Below are positions 25,903 to 34,842 of a stretch of DNA of 64,000 nucleotides, in pieces. A model generated the notes under the pieces. The model made no database searches. It was not told where the DNA came from and worked only from the letters and a program-made list of their open reading frames with translations. Origin of the DNA: an uncultured Pseudomonadota bacterium (lineage in GTDB: Bacteria > Pseudomonadota > Alphaproteobacteria > RF32 > CAG-239); assembly GCA_902761535.1 (NCBI GenBank), contig CACWKS010000002.1:206418-270417 (forward strand). Direction: 5' to 3'. A program made the position numbers and the translations under genes. The first letter of the stretch is position 1. Each line of letters opens with the position of its first letter.

Positions 25903-26471
25903 TGAAAAGACCTTTGTCCTTTATTTTACTTTTTATAACAATAGTATGGTGTGCCGGATTGGTTTATTTCGGTTATTCAATCAACCATTATCATAACGAT
26001 GTTAATACTCACACTGATGCCATTATTACTCTGACCGGAGGACGTAATCGTATTATCGAAGCGGTAAAATTACTCAATTCAGGCAAAGCTGATTTTTTGT
26101 TTATTTCCGGTGTTGACAAGCATACCAGCTTAAGGAATATCCAAAAAACTCAAAAAATCAAAACTTCTATGTTGCATCGCATTGATATAGGTCATATGGC
26201 AACTAATACCGAAACCAATGCCGAAGAAGCTCAAATTTGGATAAATACCAAACATATTGCTTCTGTCCGGTTGGTTACTTCTAACTATCACATGGCTCGT
26301 GCTGTTCTCGAATTCAAGCATCTTATGCCGGAATTGGATATAATTCCGCATCCGGTCTATTCCGAGCGGATTGAAAAAAAATGGTGGACGAGTTGGCAAA
26401 CTTTCTCGCTTATTTTTAAAGAATATAATAAACTCGTTTTCAAGTTGGTTAAATATCAATTATATTTGTGA
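25902..26471 (+). CDS. YdcF/SanA-like DUF218 membrane-anchored protein
   Basis: This 189-residue protein has an N-terminal membrane anchor (about 6-25) and a DUF218 domain: DAIITLTGGRNRIIEAVKLL, FISGVDKHTS, TNTEENAEE-like NTETNAEEA and VRLVTSNYHMARAV. DUF218 proteins (YdcF, SanA, ElyC) are linked to envelope integrity and undecaprenyl-phosphate economy; the reaction is unknown. It overlaps ftsX by one base and sits 12 bases before plsC, in an order conserved across alphaproteobacteria. Confidence 0.88.
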   Translation: MKRPLSFILLFITIVWCAGLVYFGYSINHYHNDVNTHTDAIITLTGGRNRIIEAVKLLNSGKADFLFISGVDKHTSLRNIQKTQKIKTSMLHRIDIGHMATNTETNAEEAQIWINTKHIASVRLVTSNYHMARAVLEFKHLMPELDIIPHPVYSERIEKKWWTSWQTFSLIFKEYNKLVFKLVKYQLYL

Positions 26472-26483
26472 GGAGCTTAATAA

Positions 26484-27248
26484 ATGTTGATAATTCGCTC
26501 GCTTATATTTAACATTGTCGGTTATTCCATTATCGGAATTGGTTGTGTAATAAATTCTTTATTGGGAGTATTTTCACCCAAAGCAACCATTAAAACATGG
26601 AATTATTTTTTTATTCCTTTATTTATATTTAGTTTGCGTTATATTGCCGGAATCAAAATTGAAATTCGCGGAAAACAATATATTAATCAAAATCAGGGAA
26701 TCTACGCCGGTAAGCACGAATCAGCCGTTGAGACTTTTGTTTTAACTAACTATATCAAAAAAGCCTCCTACGTTTTGAAAAAAGAGTTGATTTATATTCC
26801 GTTTTTCGGCTGGGCGCAGGCAATGTACGGTATGATACCGATTAATCGTTCAGCCGGATCTGCTGCCATGAAAAGCATGTTGCGTCGTGCTAAGGAAGTT
26901 AGTGCTTCTGGTCGCCCGATTATCATTTTTCCTGAAGGAACTCGTAAAGCTCCCGAGCAAAAACCCGACTATAAACCGGGAGTTGCTTTGCTTTATCAAC
27001 ATCTTGATTTACCGGTTATACCGATAGCTGCTAATACCGGTTTCTTTTGGCGGCGTAACTCTTTTATGCGCTATCCCGGAAAAATTATTTTTGAATTTTT
27101 GCCTCCGATAGTCCCCGGTTTAAATAAACAAGAATTTATGGAGAAATTGCAAAATACTCTTGAAGCTAAATGTCATGAGCTTAATATGGAAACAATTAAA
27201 GAAAATCCGCAATTGAAAAAAATGCTTTCACCAGATTATCAAGGATAA
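26484..27248 (+). CDS. plsC: 1-acyl-sn-glycerol-3-phosphate acyltransferase
   Basis: This is a 254-residue membrane acyltransferase making phosphatidic acid. Block I is KHESAVETF, an H-x4-E form of the H-x4-D catalytic motif; block II is MIPINRSAG and block III is IIFPEGTRKAPE. A hydrophobic N terminus (about 5-30 and 40-55) anchors it. It has a GAGGAG ribosome site and lies in the ftsEX-ydcF-plsC string. The H-x4-E variant occurs in some proteobacterial homologues and need not mean loss of activity. Confidence 0.92.
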   Translation: MLIIRSLIFNIVGYSIIGIGCVINSLLGVFSPKATIKTWNYFFIPLFIFSLRYIAGIKIEIRGKQYINQNQGIYAGKHESAVETFVLTNYIKKASYVLKKELIYIPFFGWAQAMYGMIPINRSAGSAAMKSMLRRAKEVSASGRPIIIFPEGTRKAPEQKPDYKPGVALLYQHLDLPVIPIAANTGFFWRRNSFMRYPGKIIFEFLPPIVPGLNKQEFMEKLQNTLEAKCHELNMETIKENPQLKKMLSPDYQG

Positions 27249-27254
27249 ATTCCA

Positions 27255-28346
27255 GTGCTAGGATTATTAAAAAAAATTATGCTTTATTTCGGTCACTTAT
27301 GGCGGTGTTTCAGCACTTTTTGCCACAACTGGAAGAGTGGCATTATCAGCTTTGTATTTTCTTTTGTTTTAGTATTTTTATGTCTTTATATACTTGCCCA
27401 TCGCAGTATTGTCGTAAAAAGAATTCGTGTGCAGTTGCCGATGGTAATATCTTCCCTCAATGAATTGGGCATTGATTTAGCTTATAATGAAATTAAATTC
27501 AATCCTATGGCTTTTTTCCCGATTGTCAAAATAGAAAATCCGCAGCTTTATTCTTTAAACGAAGATAATTATTGGAGTTTGCAGTTTAATGATGTGAAGG
27601 GATATTCCGATATCTGGGGCTCTCCTCAAATAAAATTTAAATTTTCTCCCCAAGGACAGCTCATCATTAAAGATTATCTTTATGATTTAGCCGCTGACAA
27701 AGCTGATTTTGAAATAAAAGCGGGACAGCAACAAAAGTTGGCTTTGCGTTTTGCTGATGTCAATATTAAAAATCTGGCTTCAATTAAAAAAGCCACATTT
27801 ATTACTACTTCGCTGGAAGTTCCGAACGAATCAGTCAAAGGTTTTCCCTCTTATAAATCTAAATTATCGATTCGAGATGTAAAAATTAACGGTATGGTAA
27901 ACTATCCGCTGACATCTTTTATTGATCGAATTACCGCTCAGTCTGAAATAATCGGGCAATTTAAATACAAAGATGATTTTTTAACTTCGATTGAAACTTG
28001 GGTAAAAGACGGAGGTTTTATAGATGTTCCGCGTCTGGTTGTTCAATGGAAACCTTTGACTTTAGTGGGAAGAGGGCACATTAATATCCAGGAAAATTTA
28101 CAACCTGAAATCACTTTTAACACATCATCCAAAGGTTTGTTAAAACTCATTAAAAGTCTGCAGGATATATCATGGCTTACCAATTCTAATGTTTATGTTG
28201 CCAATATTTTATTGAGTAACAAAGCTTTTCGCCTCAATCCCGAAGACGAAGAACTTACTATAACTACCCCGATAAGCTATTCTAATCGGCGTATCAGCAT
28301 CGAAAACTTGATAATTAAAGACTTTGATAAAGATATTCGGCAATAA
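27255..28346 (+). CDS. DUF2125-like membrane-anchored protein
   Basis: This 363-residue protein starts at GTG 27255 (AAGGA about ten bases upstream); an in-frame ATG at 27279 is an alternative. A single N-terminal membrane helix, FVFSFVLVFLCLYILA (about 36-52), is followed by a long beta-rich domain of unknown function. Size, topology and position directly after plsC match the alphaproteobacterial DUF2125 proteins; I base the call on that synteny more than on motifs. The 3' end overlaps rsmD, on the other strand, by 32 bases. Confidence 0.65.
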   Translation: MLGLLKKIMLYFGHLWRCFSTFCHNWKSGIISFVFSFVLVFLCLYILAHRSIVVKRIRVQLPMVISSLNELGIDLAYNEIKFNPMAFFPIVKIENPQLYSLNEDNYWSLQFNDVKGYSDIWGSPQIKFKFSPQGQLIIKDYLYDLAADKADFEIKAGQQQKLALRFADVNIKNLASIKKATFITTSLEVPNESVKGFPSYKSKLSIRDVKINGMVNYPLTSFIDRITAQSEIIGQFKYKDDFLTSIETWVKDGGFIDVPRLVVQWKPLTLVGRGHINIQENLQPEITFNTSSKGLLKLIKSLQDISWLTNSNVYVANILLSNKAFRLNPEDEELTITTPISYSNRRISIENLIIKDFDKDIRQ

Positions 28347-28863
28347 CCACCTTTGCCAAACCATAATGTCGTTCATCAACCAATTTGTAGTCTGTCGGCA
28401 AATTACATTCTTCGTTTTTTTCAACTTCAATCAGGCATAAAGCTCCGGTTTTCAACCAACTTGACATGTTAGCCAAAGCTTTTTCGGTCAAACCTTTATT
28501 ATAGGGAGCATCCATAAACATAACATCAAACCTATCAGTTGATTGTGCTATCTTACAAGCATCACCTTTAATCAAACTGATTTTATTTTTTTCTTGCGGT
28601 AGCAATGCCGCATTTTTAGCTGCTTCGCTTGTATCAATATCAATCATTGTAACTTGGGCAAAACCTTGGCTTATTGCCTCCAATCCGAAAGCTCCCGAAC
28701 CGGTAAATACATCTAACAATTTCAATTTACTGAAATCATTTCCTAATCGTGAACGTAAAATATTAAACAATGCTTCACGTGCTTTATCCGAAGTCGGACG
28801 CACCGCCGGAGATGAGGGCGAAATCAGTTTTTTACCGCGATATTTTCCGCCGATTATCCTCAT
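28315..28863 (-). CDS. rsmD: 16S rRNA (guanine(966)-N2)-methyltransferase RsmD
   Basis: This is a 182-residue class I methyltransferase that modifies G966 of 16S rRNA. The N terminus MRIIGGKYRGKKL and VRPTSDKAREALFNIL are diagnostic; the SAM motif is LLDVFTGSGAFGLEA. The usual catalytic (D/N)PPY appears here as DAPY (MFMDAPYNKG), with alanine replacing the first proline. The gene overlaps the pseudouridine synthase by four bases (ATGA) and forms an operon with it. Its 3' end overlaps DUF2125 in a tail-to-tail arrangement. Confidence 0.92.
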   Translation of the reverse strand: MRIIGGKYRGKKLISPSSPAVRPTSDKAREALFNILRSRLGNDFSKLKLLDVFTGSGAFGLEAISQGFAQVTMIDIDTSEAAKNAALLPQEKNKISLIKGDACKIAQSTDRFDVMFMDAPYNKGLTEKALANMSSWLKTGALCLIEVEKNEECNLPTDYKLVDERHYGLAKVVIAEYLYQSL

Positions 28864-29579
28864 AATTCAAAACTGCTTCCCAGTTGTTCACGCAACACTT
28901 TTTGCGGAATTTCTTTTACTTCGCCTTTTTTCATTGCTCCCAGTTGAAAAGGTCCGTATGACAGACGAATAAGCCGCGACACCTCTAATCCGAAATATTT
29001 CATAACTTTGCGAATTTCACGATTTTTTCCTTCGGTTAAAGTAACCTTCAGCCAAGTATTAGCTCCCTGAGCGGATTCAATTTCCGTTTTTATTGATCCG
29101 TAGTTAATCCCGTCAATTGTTACTCCGTCACGCATTTTTTGCAAATCTTTATCTTTAATCTGTCCGAACACTCTTACTTTGTAGCGGCGTGTCCATCCGT
29201 TTGCCGGCAATTCCAGTTTATGAGCCAACTCACCTGAATTAGTCAACAACAACAGCCCTTCCGAGTTGAGATCCAAACGTCCTACTGAAATCACGCGCGG
29301 CAGAGTAGGGGGCAGATTATCAAACACCGTATTGCGCCCTTTCTCATCTTTGTGAGTGGTAACCAATCCTGCCGGTTTATAATAGAGCCACAGACGCGTA
29401 TTTTCTTTTTCCGGCAATCTTTCTCCGTCCAGTAATATTTTCTCCTCACCGGATACATTTATTGCCGGAGAGGTTATAGTTTCGCCGTTGACGGTAACTC
29501 TTCCTTGTCTGATAAGTTCCTCGGCATCACGCCGTGAGGCAACTCCGGTCTGAGCCAAAAATTTTGCAATTCGCATCAT
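28860..29579 (-). CDS. RsuA/RluB-family 23S/16S rRNA pseudouridine synthase
   Basis: This 239-residue protein has an N-terminal S4 RNA-binding domain (RIAKFLAQTGVASRRDAEELIRQGRV) and the catalytic GRLDLNSEGLLLLTNSG with the essential Asp. The C-terminal NREIRKVMKYFGLEVSRLIRLSYGPFQLG is typical of RluB/RsuA. RluB (23S U2605) is the likely identity from the pairing with rsmD-type genes, but RluE/RluF/RsuA cannot be excluded. Two adjacent ATG codons (29579 and 29576) are possible starts; GGAAAA lies upstream. Confidence 0.9.
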   Translation of the reverse strand: MMRIAKFLAQTGVASRRDAEELIRQGRVTVNGETITSPAINVSGEEKILLDGERLPEKENTRLWLYYKPAGLVTTHKDEKGRNTVFDNLPPTLPRVISVGRLDLNSEGLLLLTNSGELAHKLELPANGWTRRYKVRVFGQIKDKDLQKMRDGVTIDGINYGSIKTEIESAQGANTWLKVTLTEGKNREIRKVMKYFGLEVSRLIRLSYGPFQLGAMKKGEVKEIPQKVLREQLGSSFEL

Positions 29580-29789
29580 GGTATGTTTTCCTTTTTTTTA
29601 TAAAACCTAGCACAATTTGTTAAAAATACAATCAAAAAAACATCAAATTATCAAGAATATAAATACCTGTCTCAAATAACATTTTCTCATAAGCGGTAAT
29701 GTCATAATATGACATATCTGAAAGCAAATACTCTTGTAATATAAGATATTCAATGATAAAATGAAAAAAAATTGGAAAGGATAATAATT

Positions 29790-30485
29790 ATGCCGGAAAC
29801 AAAAAAAATTATATGTCCGTGTTGCGGAAGTAAAAATATTGCCAAATATCTTTATGGTATGCCGATATTTGATGAAAAATTGATGCAGGAAGAACTTGAA
29901 GGAAAAGTCATATTTGCGGGCTGTATTATCACGGATAACGACCCGAAATATCATTGCCATGATTGTGGTAAAGATTTCAACAAAACAATTAGTGAAGCGG
30001 AAGAAAAAATTTTAGAATTTGCTAAACAATACAACTATGAGGCTATTGATTTTATCGGTAAATGGAATGGATATCATGTGTATGCTGTTATAAAGGAAAA
30101 ATATCCTAATCCGTTCAGGGAATTAACGATTGGATACCCTGCTTATATTCTTGTGAAAAATAAAGAAATTAAATTTTTCTTGGATGATAAATTGGAAATA
30201 ACCGACTTTTTTTATTCTGAAGATACAGAAGAAGATGATGACGAAAATATAGACAGCCGACTAACTCCCAAAGGTAAATATTTATATTATTTACTTAAAC
30301 AAATTAAAGATGATTGGAATTTTTATGAAGAAACGATCGGATTGTTAAATAGTGATGAAGAAATGCAGGAAATAATCGATCTGATTGAATATGATGGTGA
30401 AAAGGATGAAAAAATAATCAAATTCTGTGTTAATGAGATATTTAATCGAAGACTTCATAATGCTAAAACGCAGACTCAATCCTGA
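29790..30485 (+). CDS. Hypothetical protein with N-terminal zinc ribbon
   Basis: I do not recognise this 231-residue protein. The N terminus has two metal-binding knuckles, CPCCGS (about 8-13) and CHDCGKDF (about 57-64), with a loop between them. A central region looks globular alpha/beta, with an acidic stretch YSEDTEEDDDEN near residue 150, followed by a helical C terminus. ATG 29790 follows GGAAAGG; an in-frame ATG 18 bases upstream has no site. No neighbour gives a function. Composition is more AT-rich than in the flanking housekeeping genes. Confidence 0.7.
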   Translation: MPETKKIICPCCGSKNIAKYLYGMPIFDEKLMQEELEGKVIFAGCIITDNDPKYHCHDCGKDFNKTISEAEEKILEFAKQYNYEAIDFIGKWNGYHVYAVIKEKYPNPFRELTIGYPAYILVKNKEIKFFLDDKLEITDFFYSEDTEEDDDENIDSRLTPKGKYLYYLLKQIKDDWNFYEETIGLLNSDEEMQEIIDLIEYDGEKDEKIIKFCVNEIFNRRLHNAKTQTQS

Positions 30486-30755
30486 AAATACTTTGATTTT
30501 GAAATTGCAAACTTGCGTTTGTTGAATTCTTTGAATTGAATAAGCTTTACATGCTTACCCGAATATAAAGAGGCCGTTCCGATATTCATGTATCGTCTGT
30601 ATGGAATTTAACATTCAAAGTAAATTGTGCTTGAAAAATATAATTGTATAATATATGACTGAACCATAGTTAAATTTAAGATCCCTTTCTTATATATTAA
30701 AACATTAAAATTGTCTTAAAAATGAAATTATCGATCTAAAAAAAGGAAGTATAAC

Positions 30756-31598
30756 ATGAAAATAATAAAAAAAGTAAAAAAGGATAATGGTAAAAGAATT
30801 ATATATGTTTTAGGAAAAAAAGTGCTCAGTTATAAAAATCATACTAATTACAGTCATGATTTGGTGGATAAGTATAAGAATAAGTTTTCTAAAAACAATT
30901 ATAATGTTGCTAGAATAAATAATAAAATAAGAATATGGAATGATAATATAACTATTGAAGGCAATGCAGATAATACTTTATGGACTGCAGCTTCTGTTTT
31001 TTGTCATGATGAATATCATTTTGATATAAATGATAAATATGTTATGTTTGATATTGGCTTTAATTTGGGTATGACTTCTCTCCATAAAGCTCAAGATAGA
31101 AATTGTGTAAAAATTTATGGGTTTGAACCATTTGTTCCAACATTTAAATTAGCTCAACATAATATGGAGTTAAATAAAAATTTATCTCAGAAAATCACAG
31201 CTTTTAATTATGGTTTAGGCAATAAAGATGAGAGTATCGATATAAATTATAATCCAGACAGACCCGGAGCAATGAGTTCGGTTAAAAATATTTTCAAGGA
31301 ATGTGCAGCAGTCGAAAAAATACATATTAAAAAGACGTCTGATGTTTTAGCTCCATTGTTTGCAGCACATAAAGAAAGAGTCTTTCTTAAAATTGATTGT
31401 GAAGGGGCGGAAAAACAAATTCTTCCCGATCTTGAGGAATCAGGATTAATTAAAAGAGTAGATGTGATAGTGATGGAATGGCATTTTGAAAATCCTCAAT
31501 GGGCCATAGATTTATTGGCAAGAAATGGTTTTGTTGTTTTTTGTGTTCATCAAAACATAAATGAACTTGGTATGATTCGGGCTTATAGAAAAGGATAA
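30756..31598 (+). CDS. FkbM-family methyltransferase
   Basis: This 280-residue protein has a lysine-rich N terminus and a C-terminal SAM-methyltransferase core. Motif I is VMFDIGFNLGMTSL (about 92-105), motif II is IYGFEPFVPTF, and the FkbM hallmark FLKIDCEGAEKQIL lies near 209-222. FkbM enzymes O-methylate sugars or lipids, often in surface polysaccharide loci. It starts after AAAAAGGAAG. The gene is strikingly AT-rich and isolated, with a 270-base empty stretch upstream (30486-30755) in which I see no gene or clear signal; this suggests horizontal acquisition. Confidence 0.88.
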   Translation: MKIIKKVKKDNGKRIIYVLGKKVLSYKNHTNYSHDLVDKYKNKFSKNNYNVARINNKIRIWNDNITIEGNADNTLWTAASVFCHDEYHFDINDKYVMFDIGFNLGMTSLHKAQDRNCVKIYGFEPFVPTFKLAQHNMELNKNLSQKITAFNYGLGNKDESIDINYNPDRPGAMSSVKNIFKECAAVEKIHIKKTSDVLAPLFAAHKERVFLKIDCEGAEKQILPDLEESGLIKRVDVIVMEWHFENPQWAIDLLARNGFVVFCVHQNINELGMIRAYRKG

Positions 31599-31645
31599 AA
31601 CATAATAATCCTTAAGTAATACCATAGGCATATTTTAACACTAAC

Positions 31646-31674
31646 AAAAAAGCCACCCTTAAAGGGTAGCTTTC
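31646..31674 (-). terminator. Terminator after tRNA-Lys
   Basis: On the minus strand GCTACCCTTT pairs with AAGGGTGGC and is followed by a T run (the A run at 31646-31651). It lies just beyond the tRNA CCA end. Confidence 0.75.
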
Positions 31675-31678
31675 TTAT

Positions 31679-31755
31679 TGGTACGCGCGCAGGGATTCGA
31701 ACCCTGGACCCACTGATTAAGAGTCAGTTGCTCTAGCCAACTGAGCTACGCACGC
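31679..31755 (-). tRNA. tRNA-Lys(CUU)
   Basis: Read on the minus strand: acceptor GCGTGCG, TA at positions 8-9, D-arm GCTCAGTTGG, anticodon arm CTGACTCTTAATCAG with anticodon CTT, and T-arm with GTTCGAATC. The 3' acceptor is CGCGCGT, with discriminator A and an encoded CCA at 31681-31679. The first acceptor pair is G-U. A terminator follows. It stands alone. Confidence 0.93.
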
Positions 31756-31796
31756 ATAAGTCCGTTTAACTTATATTTTGCAAGCATTTTTTTCAA

Positions 31797-32765
31797 TTAT
31801 TTTGCATTTTCTCCTTTGGTCTTATACATTGAGAACAAAATTCCACCCAATAACAACCCGAAAGTAACAATCAGCGAGTGCATTGCCTCAATTTCAATTC
31901 CCAATATCGCCGGTGCAAATATCTTTAACCCGATGAAGATTAAAATAATCGCCAAAGCATATTTAAGATATTTGAACTTGTAAACAATCGCTTCCAGCAA
32001 GAAGTATAATGCCCGCAAGCCTAAGATGGCAAAAATGTTACTGGTATAAACCACAAACACATCTTGAGTAATCAAAAATATCGCCGGTATGCTGTCAAGA
32101 GCAAAAACCACATCCATCAATTCAATCACCAACAGCGCAAAAAACAGCGGAGTTATGTAATGCTTACCGTTTTGTTTGATGAAAAAATGTGCTCCGTGAA
32201 CTTTACCTGTTACATGAAATAATTTTGATACCAATTTGAAAATGCGAGAATTTTCAAAATCATTATCTTCTTTCTCTTTGCCGAATAACATCTTGGCACC
32301 GGTATAAACCAATATGCCGGAAAATACATACAACACCCAGTGGAAATTGCTGATCAGTGCTTCACCCACACCGATTAACAATGCCCGCATAACTATCGCG
32401 CCCAATATTCCCCAAAACAACACCCGATGTTGATATTCCCGTGGCACCCCGATTGAAGAAAACACCAGCGACATAATGAATATATTATCTAAAGATAAGC
32501 TCTTTTCTACCAAAAATCCGGTGAAAAAATCCAGCCCTTTTTCGCTTCCTTCTTCATAAATCACAAACAACCCGAAAATACAGGCCGCCGCAATATACAA
32601 TATGCAAAGCGTCAAAGTATGTAAAAAATTAGGAACTTCGTTTTTACGATTAAATAAAAACAAATCAAAAAACAACAACGCCAGTACTACAATCCCGAAA
32701 ATACTCCACATGACCACCGGTGAAAAAGCCTGATGCGGTGCTGTCAAAAACTCCCAAATTCCCAT
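31797..32765 (-). CDS. TerC/Alx-family integral membrane protein
   Basis: This is a 322-residue polytopic protein with about nine membrane helices. The TerC hallmark VEKSLSLDNIFIMSLVFSSIGVP lies near residues 70-95, with conserved Asp/Asn in the membrane, and a second repeat-like segment VIELMDVVFALDSIPAIF. Family members are linked to manganese export and metal homeostasis (Alx, MeeF/MeeY). The start at ATG 32765 follows TTGAGG; a TTG 15 bases earlier is unlikely. It is upstream-insulated by the lipoprotein gene's terminator. Confidence 0.9.
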   Translation of the reverse strand: MGIWEFLTAPHQAFSPVVMWSIFGIVVLALLFFDLFLFNRKNEVPNFLHTLTLCILYIAAACIFGLFVIYEEGSEKGLDFFTGFLVEKSLSLDNIFIMSLVFSSIGVPREYQHRVLFWGILGAIVMRALLIGVGEALISNFHWVLYVFSGILVYTGAKMLFGKEKEDNDFENSRIFKLVSKLFHVTGKVHGAHFFIKQNGKHYITPLFFALLVIELMDVVFALDSIPAIFLITQDVFVVYTSNIFAILGLRALYFLLEAIVYKFKYLKYALAIILIFIGLKIFAPAILGIEIEAMHSLIVTFGLLLGGILFSMYKTKGENAK

Positions 32766-32782
32766 AATCTTAAACCTCAAAA

Positions 32783-32813
32783 ATAAAAAAGGGCAGAGAA
32801 TTATTCTCTGCCC
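32783..32813 (-). terminator. Terminator after the small lipoprotein gene
   Basis: A perfect 11-base inverted repeat GGGCAGAGAAT / ATTCTCTGCCC (32791-32813) is followed on the minus strand by a T run (A run 32784-32790). Confidence 0.9.
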
Positions 32814-32822
32814 ATAAAAATA

Positions 32823-33107
32823 TTAGTTAGCCGCTGTTCTCAACGAATTGATGATTGTGGTCGCTGAGTTCAAAGCAGCCTCATCCAAGCCGGCCTTTTG
32901 CAAAGCTAATTTTTTGATACAACCTTGCGAAATATCTTTAGCTATTGCCATAACACCGGAAGTAAACAAAGTTCCGTTGGTTAATCTGGTCTGAGCATCA
33001 GTCATAATACAGGAATTCAAATTGCCCATATCCGAAGATTGCAAAGCACTCAATGTATCACAAGCGGCCAAGCCCAGCACTGCAGCCATAATAACATATT
33101 TTTTCAT
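32823..33107 (-). CDS. Small lipoprotein, 94 residues
   Basis: There is a signal peptide with lipobox LAAC at residues 13-16, so the mature protein begins at Cys16 and is probably membrane-anchored. Two further cysteines (NSCIM, QGCIK) could form a disulfide. The rest is helical and Ala/Leu-rich, with no recognised domain. It has a good GGGG ribosome site and its own perfect terminator, so it is a genuine monocistronic gene; function unknown. Confidence 0.78.
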   Translation of the reverse strand: MKKYVIMAAVLGLAACDTLSALQSSDMGNLNSCIMTDAQTRLTNGTLFTSGVMAIAKDISQGCIKKLALQKAGLDEAALNSATTIINSLRTAAN

Positions 33108-33196
33108 TATTTTTCCCCTTATATAAAATTACCCTTATCGCATAATGTCTAACACTCAGACAAATTGCTTGCAATAAATTTACTCAAGTTATCAGT

Positions 33197-33841
33197 TTAT
33201 TTTTTTCGTCTTATTGTAATCTTAACCGTTTTAGGCAGACTGAAATAACATTCTATCGAGCTCAATAATATTAGCAAATATCCCATTACTTCACATGCTT
33301 CTTCAAACATTTCCTTAATATCGGCAACATCTTTTATCTGTAATACATTAACTACAAACGGACGATGTCCTATGCATTGAGCAATCGGTATGATTATAAC
33401 CATAGCACAACACATCATATAAAATGATGGTGATGTAAAAAAACGCACTAAAGTTTTTTTCAAACAATAACGATACTTCCAAGCCATATACAAAGCAATT
33501 AACGGAAATATAAAACCAATTCTCCAACTTATTACCGGCAGCAATTCGTCCAATACCTTATCTAATTCTCTGGCTGCTCCCAAAAAAGAGCAAGATGCAA
33601 GCAACCACAGCACCGGGGCATATTCCGGTCGTAAAAACAACTGTAACAAAAATATTAATCCGGAACTTATCAACACCCCCAACTGAATACCTTCAACTAT
33701 TCCGTTTTCGGCAAAAGTTTCCTTATGATAAATCGAAGATAAATGGTATATAAAGAATATAAAACCCAAAATAATGCAAAAATAAACAAACTGTCGAATT
33801 ACATTATAAACAATAGTTTTCTCTGCTTTTGAAAAAAACAT
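33197..33841 (-). CDS. Integral membrane protein of unknown function
   Basis: This is a 214-residue protein with about six predicted helices (near 14-34, 52-68, 75-95, 105-122, 135-153 and 185-200). Between helices 1 and 2 is NGIVEGIQLGV, and after helix 3 the charged loop AARELDKVLDELLPVISWR. No characterised family is recognised. The C terminus is very basic (KITIRRKK), consistent with a cytoplasmic tail. ATG 33841 has AGGAG upstream. Monocistronic as far as can be seen. Confidence 0.7.
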   Translation of the reverse strand: MFFSKAEKTIVYNVIRQFVYFCIILGFIFFIYHLSSIYHKETFAENGIVEGIQLGVLISSGLIFLLQLFLRPEYAPVLWLLASCSFLGAARELDKVLDELLPVISWRIGFIFPLIALYMAWKYRYCLKKTLVRFFTSPSFYMMCCAMVIIIPIAQCIGHRPFVVNVLQIKDVADIKEMFEEACEVMGYLLILLSSIECYFSLPKTVKITIRRKK

Positions 33842-33993
33842 ACGTCCTGACTCCTAAAATTATTTGCCGAATTTATAATAACAAAAAAATAATGTCAAAC
33901 TAAAATAAACACTTGCTAAAAATGTTTTTCTTTAATAAGTTACAAAAGAGCTTGTTAAGCTGTTAAAGTTTTTTTTACGGGAGATATAATATT

Positions 33994-34788
33994 ATGAAAT
34001 TTATTAAATACACTTTGTTGGCGCTGTTATTGATTATCATCATAGCTGTTGCCGGCGTATGGTTTTATTTGGATACCATTGTTCAAAAGGCGGTCAATAA
34101 ATATGGTTCGCAACTTGTCGGAACCGAAGTTAATTTGGAGTCTTTCACACTCAATCCGTTTAAGGGTATGTTAAAAATCGGTGGTTTGACTATTGGTAAT
34201 CCCAACGGCTATTCTTCCCCCAAGTTATTAACCTTGGGCGGTATCAACGTCAAAGTTGATCCTAAGAGCTTGTTCAGCGATACTATCGTGGTTGAAGATA
34301 TTACCATTGATAATCCTACTATCACTTACGAAATGCCTGATTTCTCAACCAGCAATGTAATGCACATTCAGCAAAATGTTGCTCAAAATTCTGCTGCTGA
34401 GGATAAAAAAGTTGCAGAAGAAGCAAAAGAAGATGATGCCGGTTCATCCAAAAACGTTGTCATTAAAAAAGTATCTGTTGCCAATGGTGCTTTAAGTGCT
34501 ATCACTCCGTTGCAAAAGAACGAAACCGCTTTGAGTATTGATTTACCGGCCGTAGAAATGTTGAATCTCGGCGGTGAGGGGCAAAAACTCACCTTAAAAG
34601 ATTCGGTGGTCGAAATCTTCAATAAGATTTTGTTCAATGCCATTTCCACGGTAACCAAGGTTTTGGGCAGTGCCAAAGATATGGCTCAAAAAGCTGCCGG
34701 CGCAGCGATCGACAGTGCCACCAACGTTACCGGTGAGGCAACCGATAAGGCCGGAGGTATTCTTGACAGTCTGAAGTTTTGGGAATAA
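33994..34788 (+). CDS. AsmA-like periplasmic protein, short form
   Basis: This is a 264-residue protein. An N-terminal membrane helix (LLALLLIIIIAVAGVWFYL, about 7-26) is followed by an AsmA-family N-terminal beta region: NLESFTLNPFKGMLKIGGLTIGNP and then VDPKSLFSDTIVVEDITIDNPTITYE. AsmA/TamB-like proteins bridge the periplasm and are implicated in lipid transport. Here only the first module is present, followed by an E/K-rich linker and a helical Ala-rich tail with DKAGG near the end; full AsmA is about 600 residues. The ribosome site GGGAGA is good and a terminator follows. Confidence 0.75.
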   Translation: MKFIKYTLLALLLIIIIAVAGVWFYLDTIVQKAVNKYGSQLVGTEVNLESFTLNPFKGMLKIGGLTIGNPNGYSSPKLLTLGGINVKVDPKSLFSDTIVVEDITIDNPTITYEMPDFSTSNVMHIQQNVAQNSAAEDKKVAEEAKEDDAGSSKNVVIKKVSVANGALSAITPLQKNETALSIDLPAVEMLNLGGEGQKLTLKDSVVEIFNKILFNAISTVTKVLGSAKDMAQKAAGAAIDSATNVTGEATDKAGGILDSLKFWE

Positions 34789-34808
34789 TAACCCTAAAAC
34801 GATATCTG

Positions 34809-34842
34809 AAAGGCGGAAAATAAAATTCCGCCTTTTATTTTT
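34809..34842 (+). terminator. Terminator after the AsmA-like gene
   Basis: AAAGGCGGAA (34809-34818) pairs with TTCCGCCTTT (34826-34835) and is followed by TATTTTT. Its right arm overlaps the stop codon of the convergent sirtuin gene. Confidence 0.8.

Noticed and set aside
29643-29960. 105-residue open frame on the minus strand
   Set aside because: It overlaps the start of the better-supported zinc-ribbon gene at 29790, which has a ribosome site and CxxC motifs. The minus frame has no ribosome site and a biased composition (many F, I, Y).
31600-31790. tRNA-Lys as an active integration site for an island
   Set aside because: I looked for a repeat of the tRNA 3' end near 29600-30700 and found none, and no integrase gene is present.
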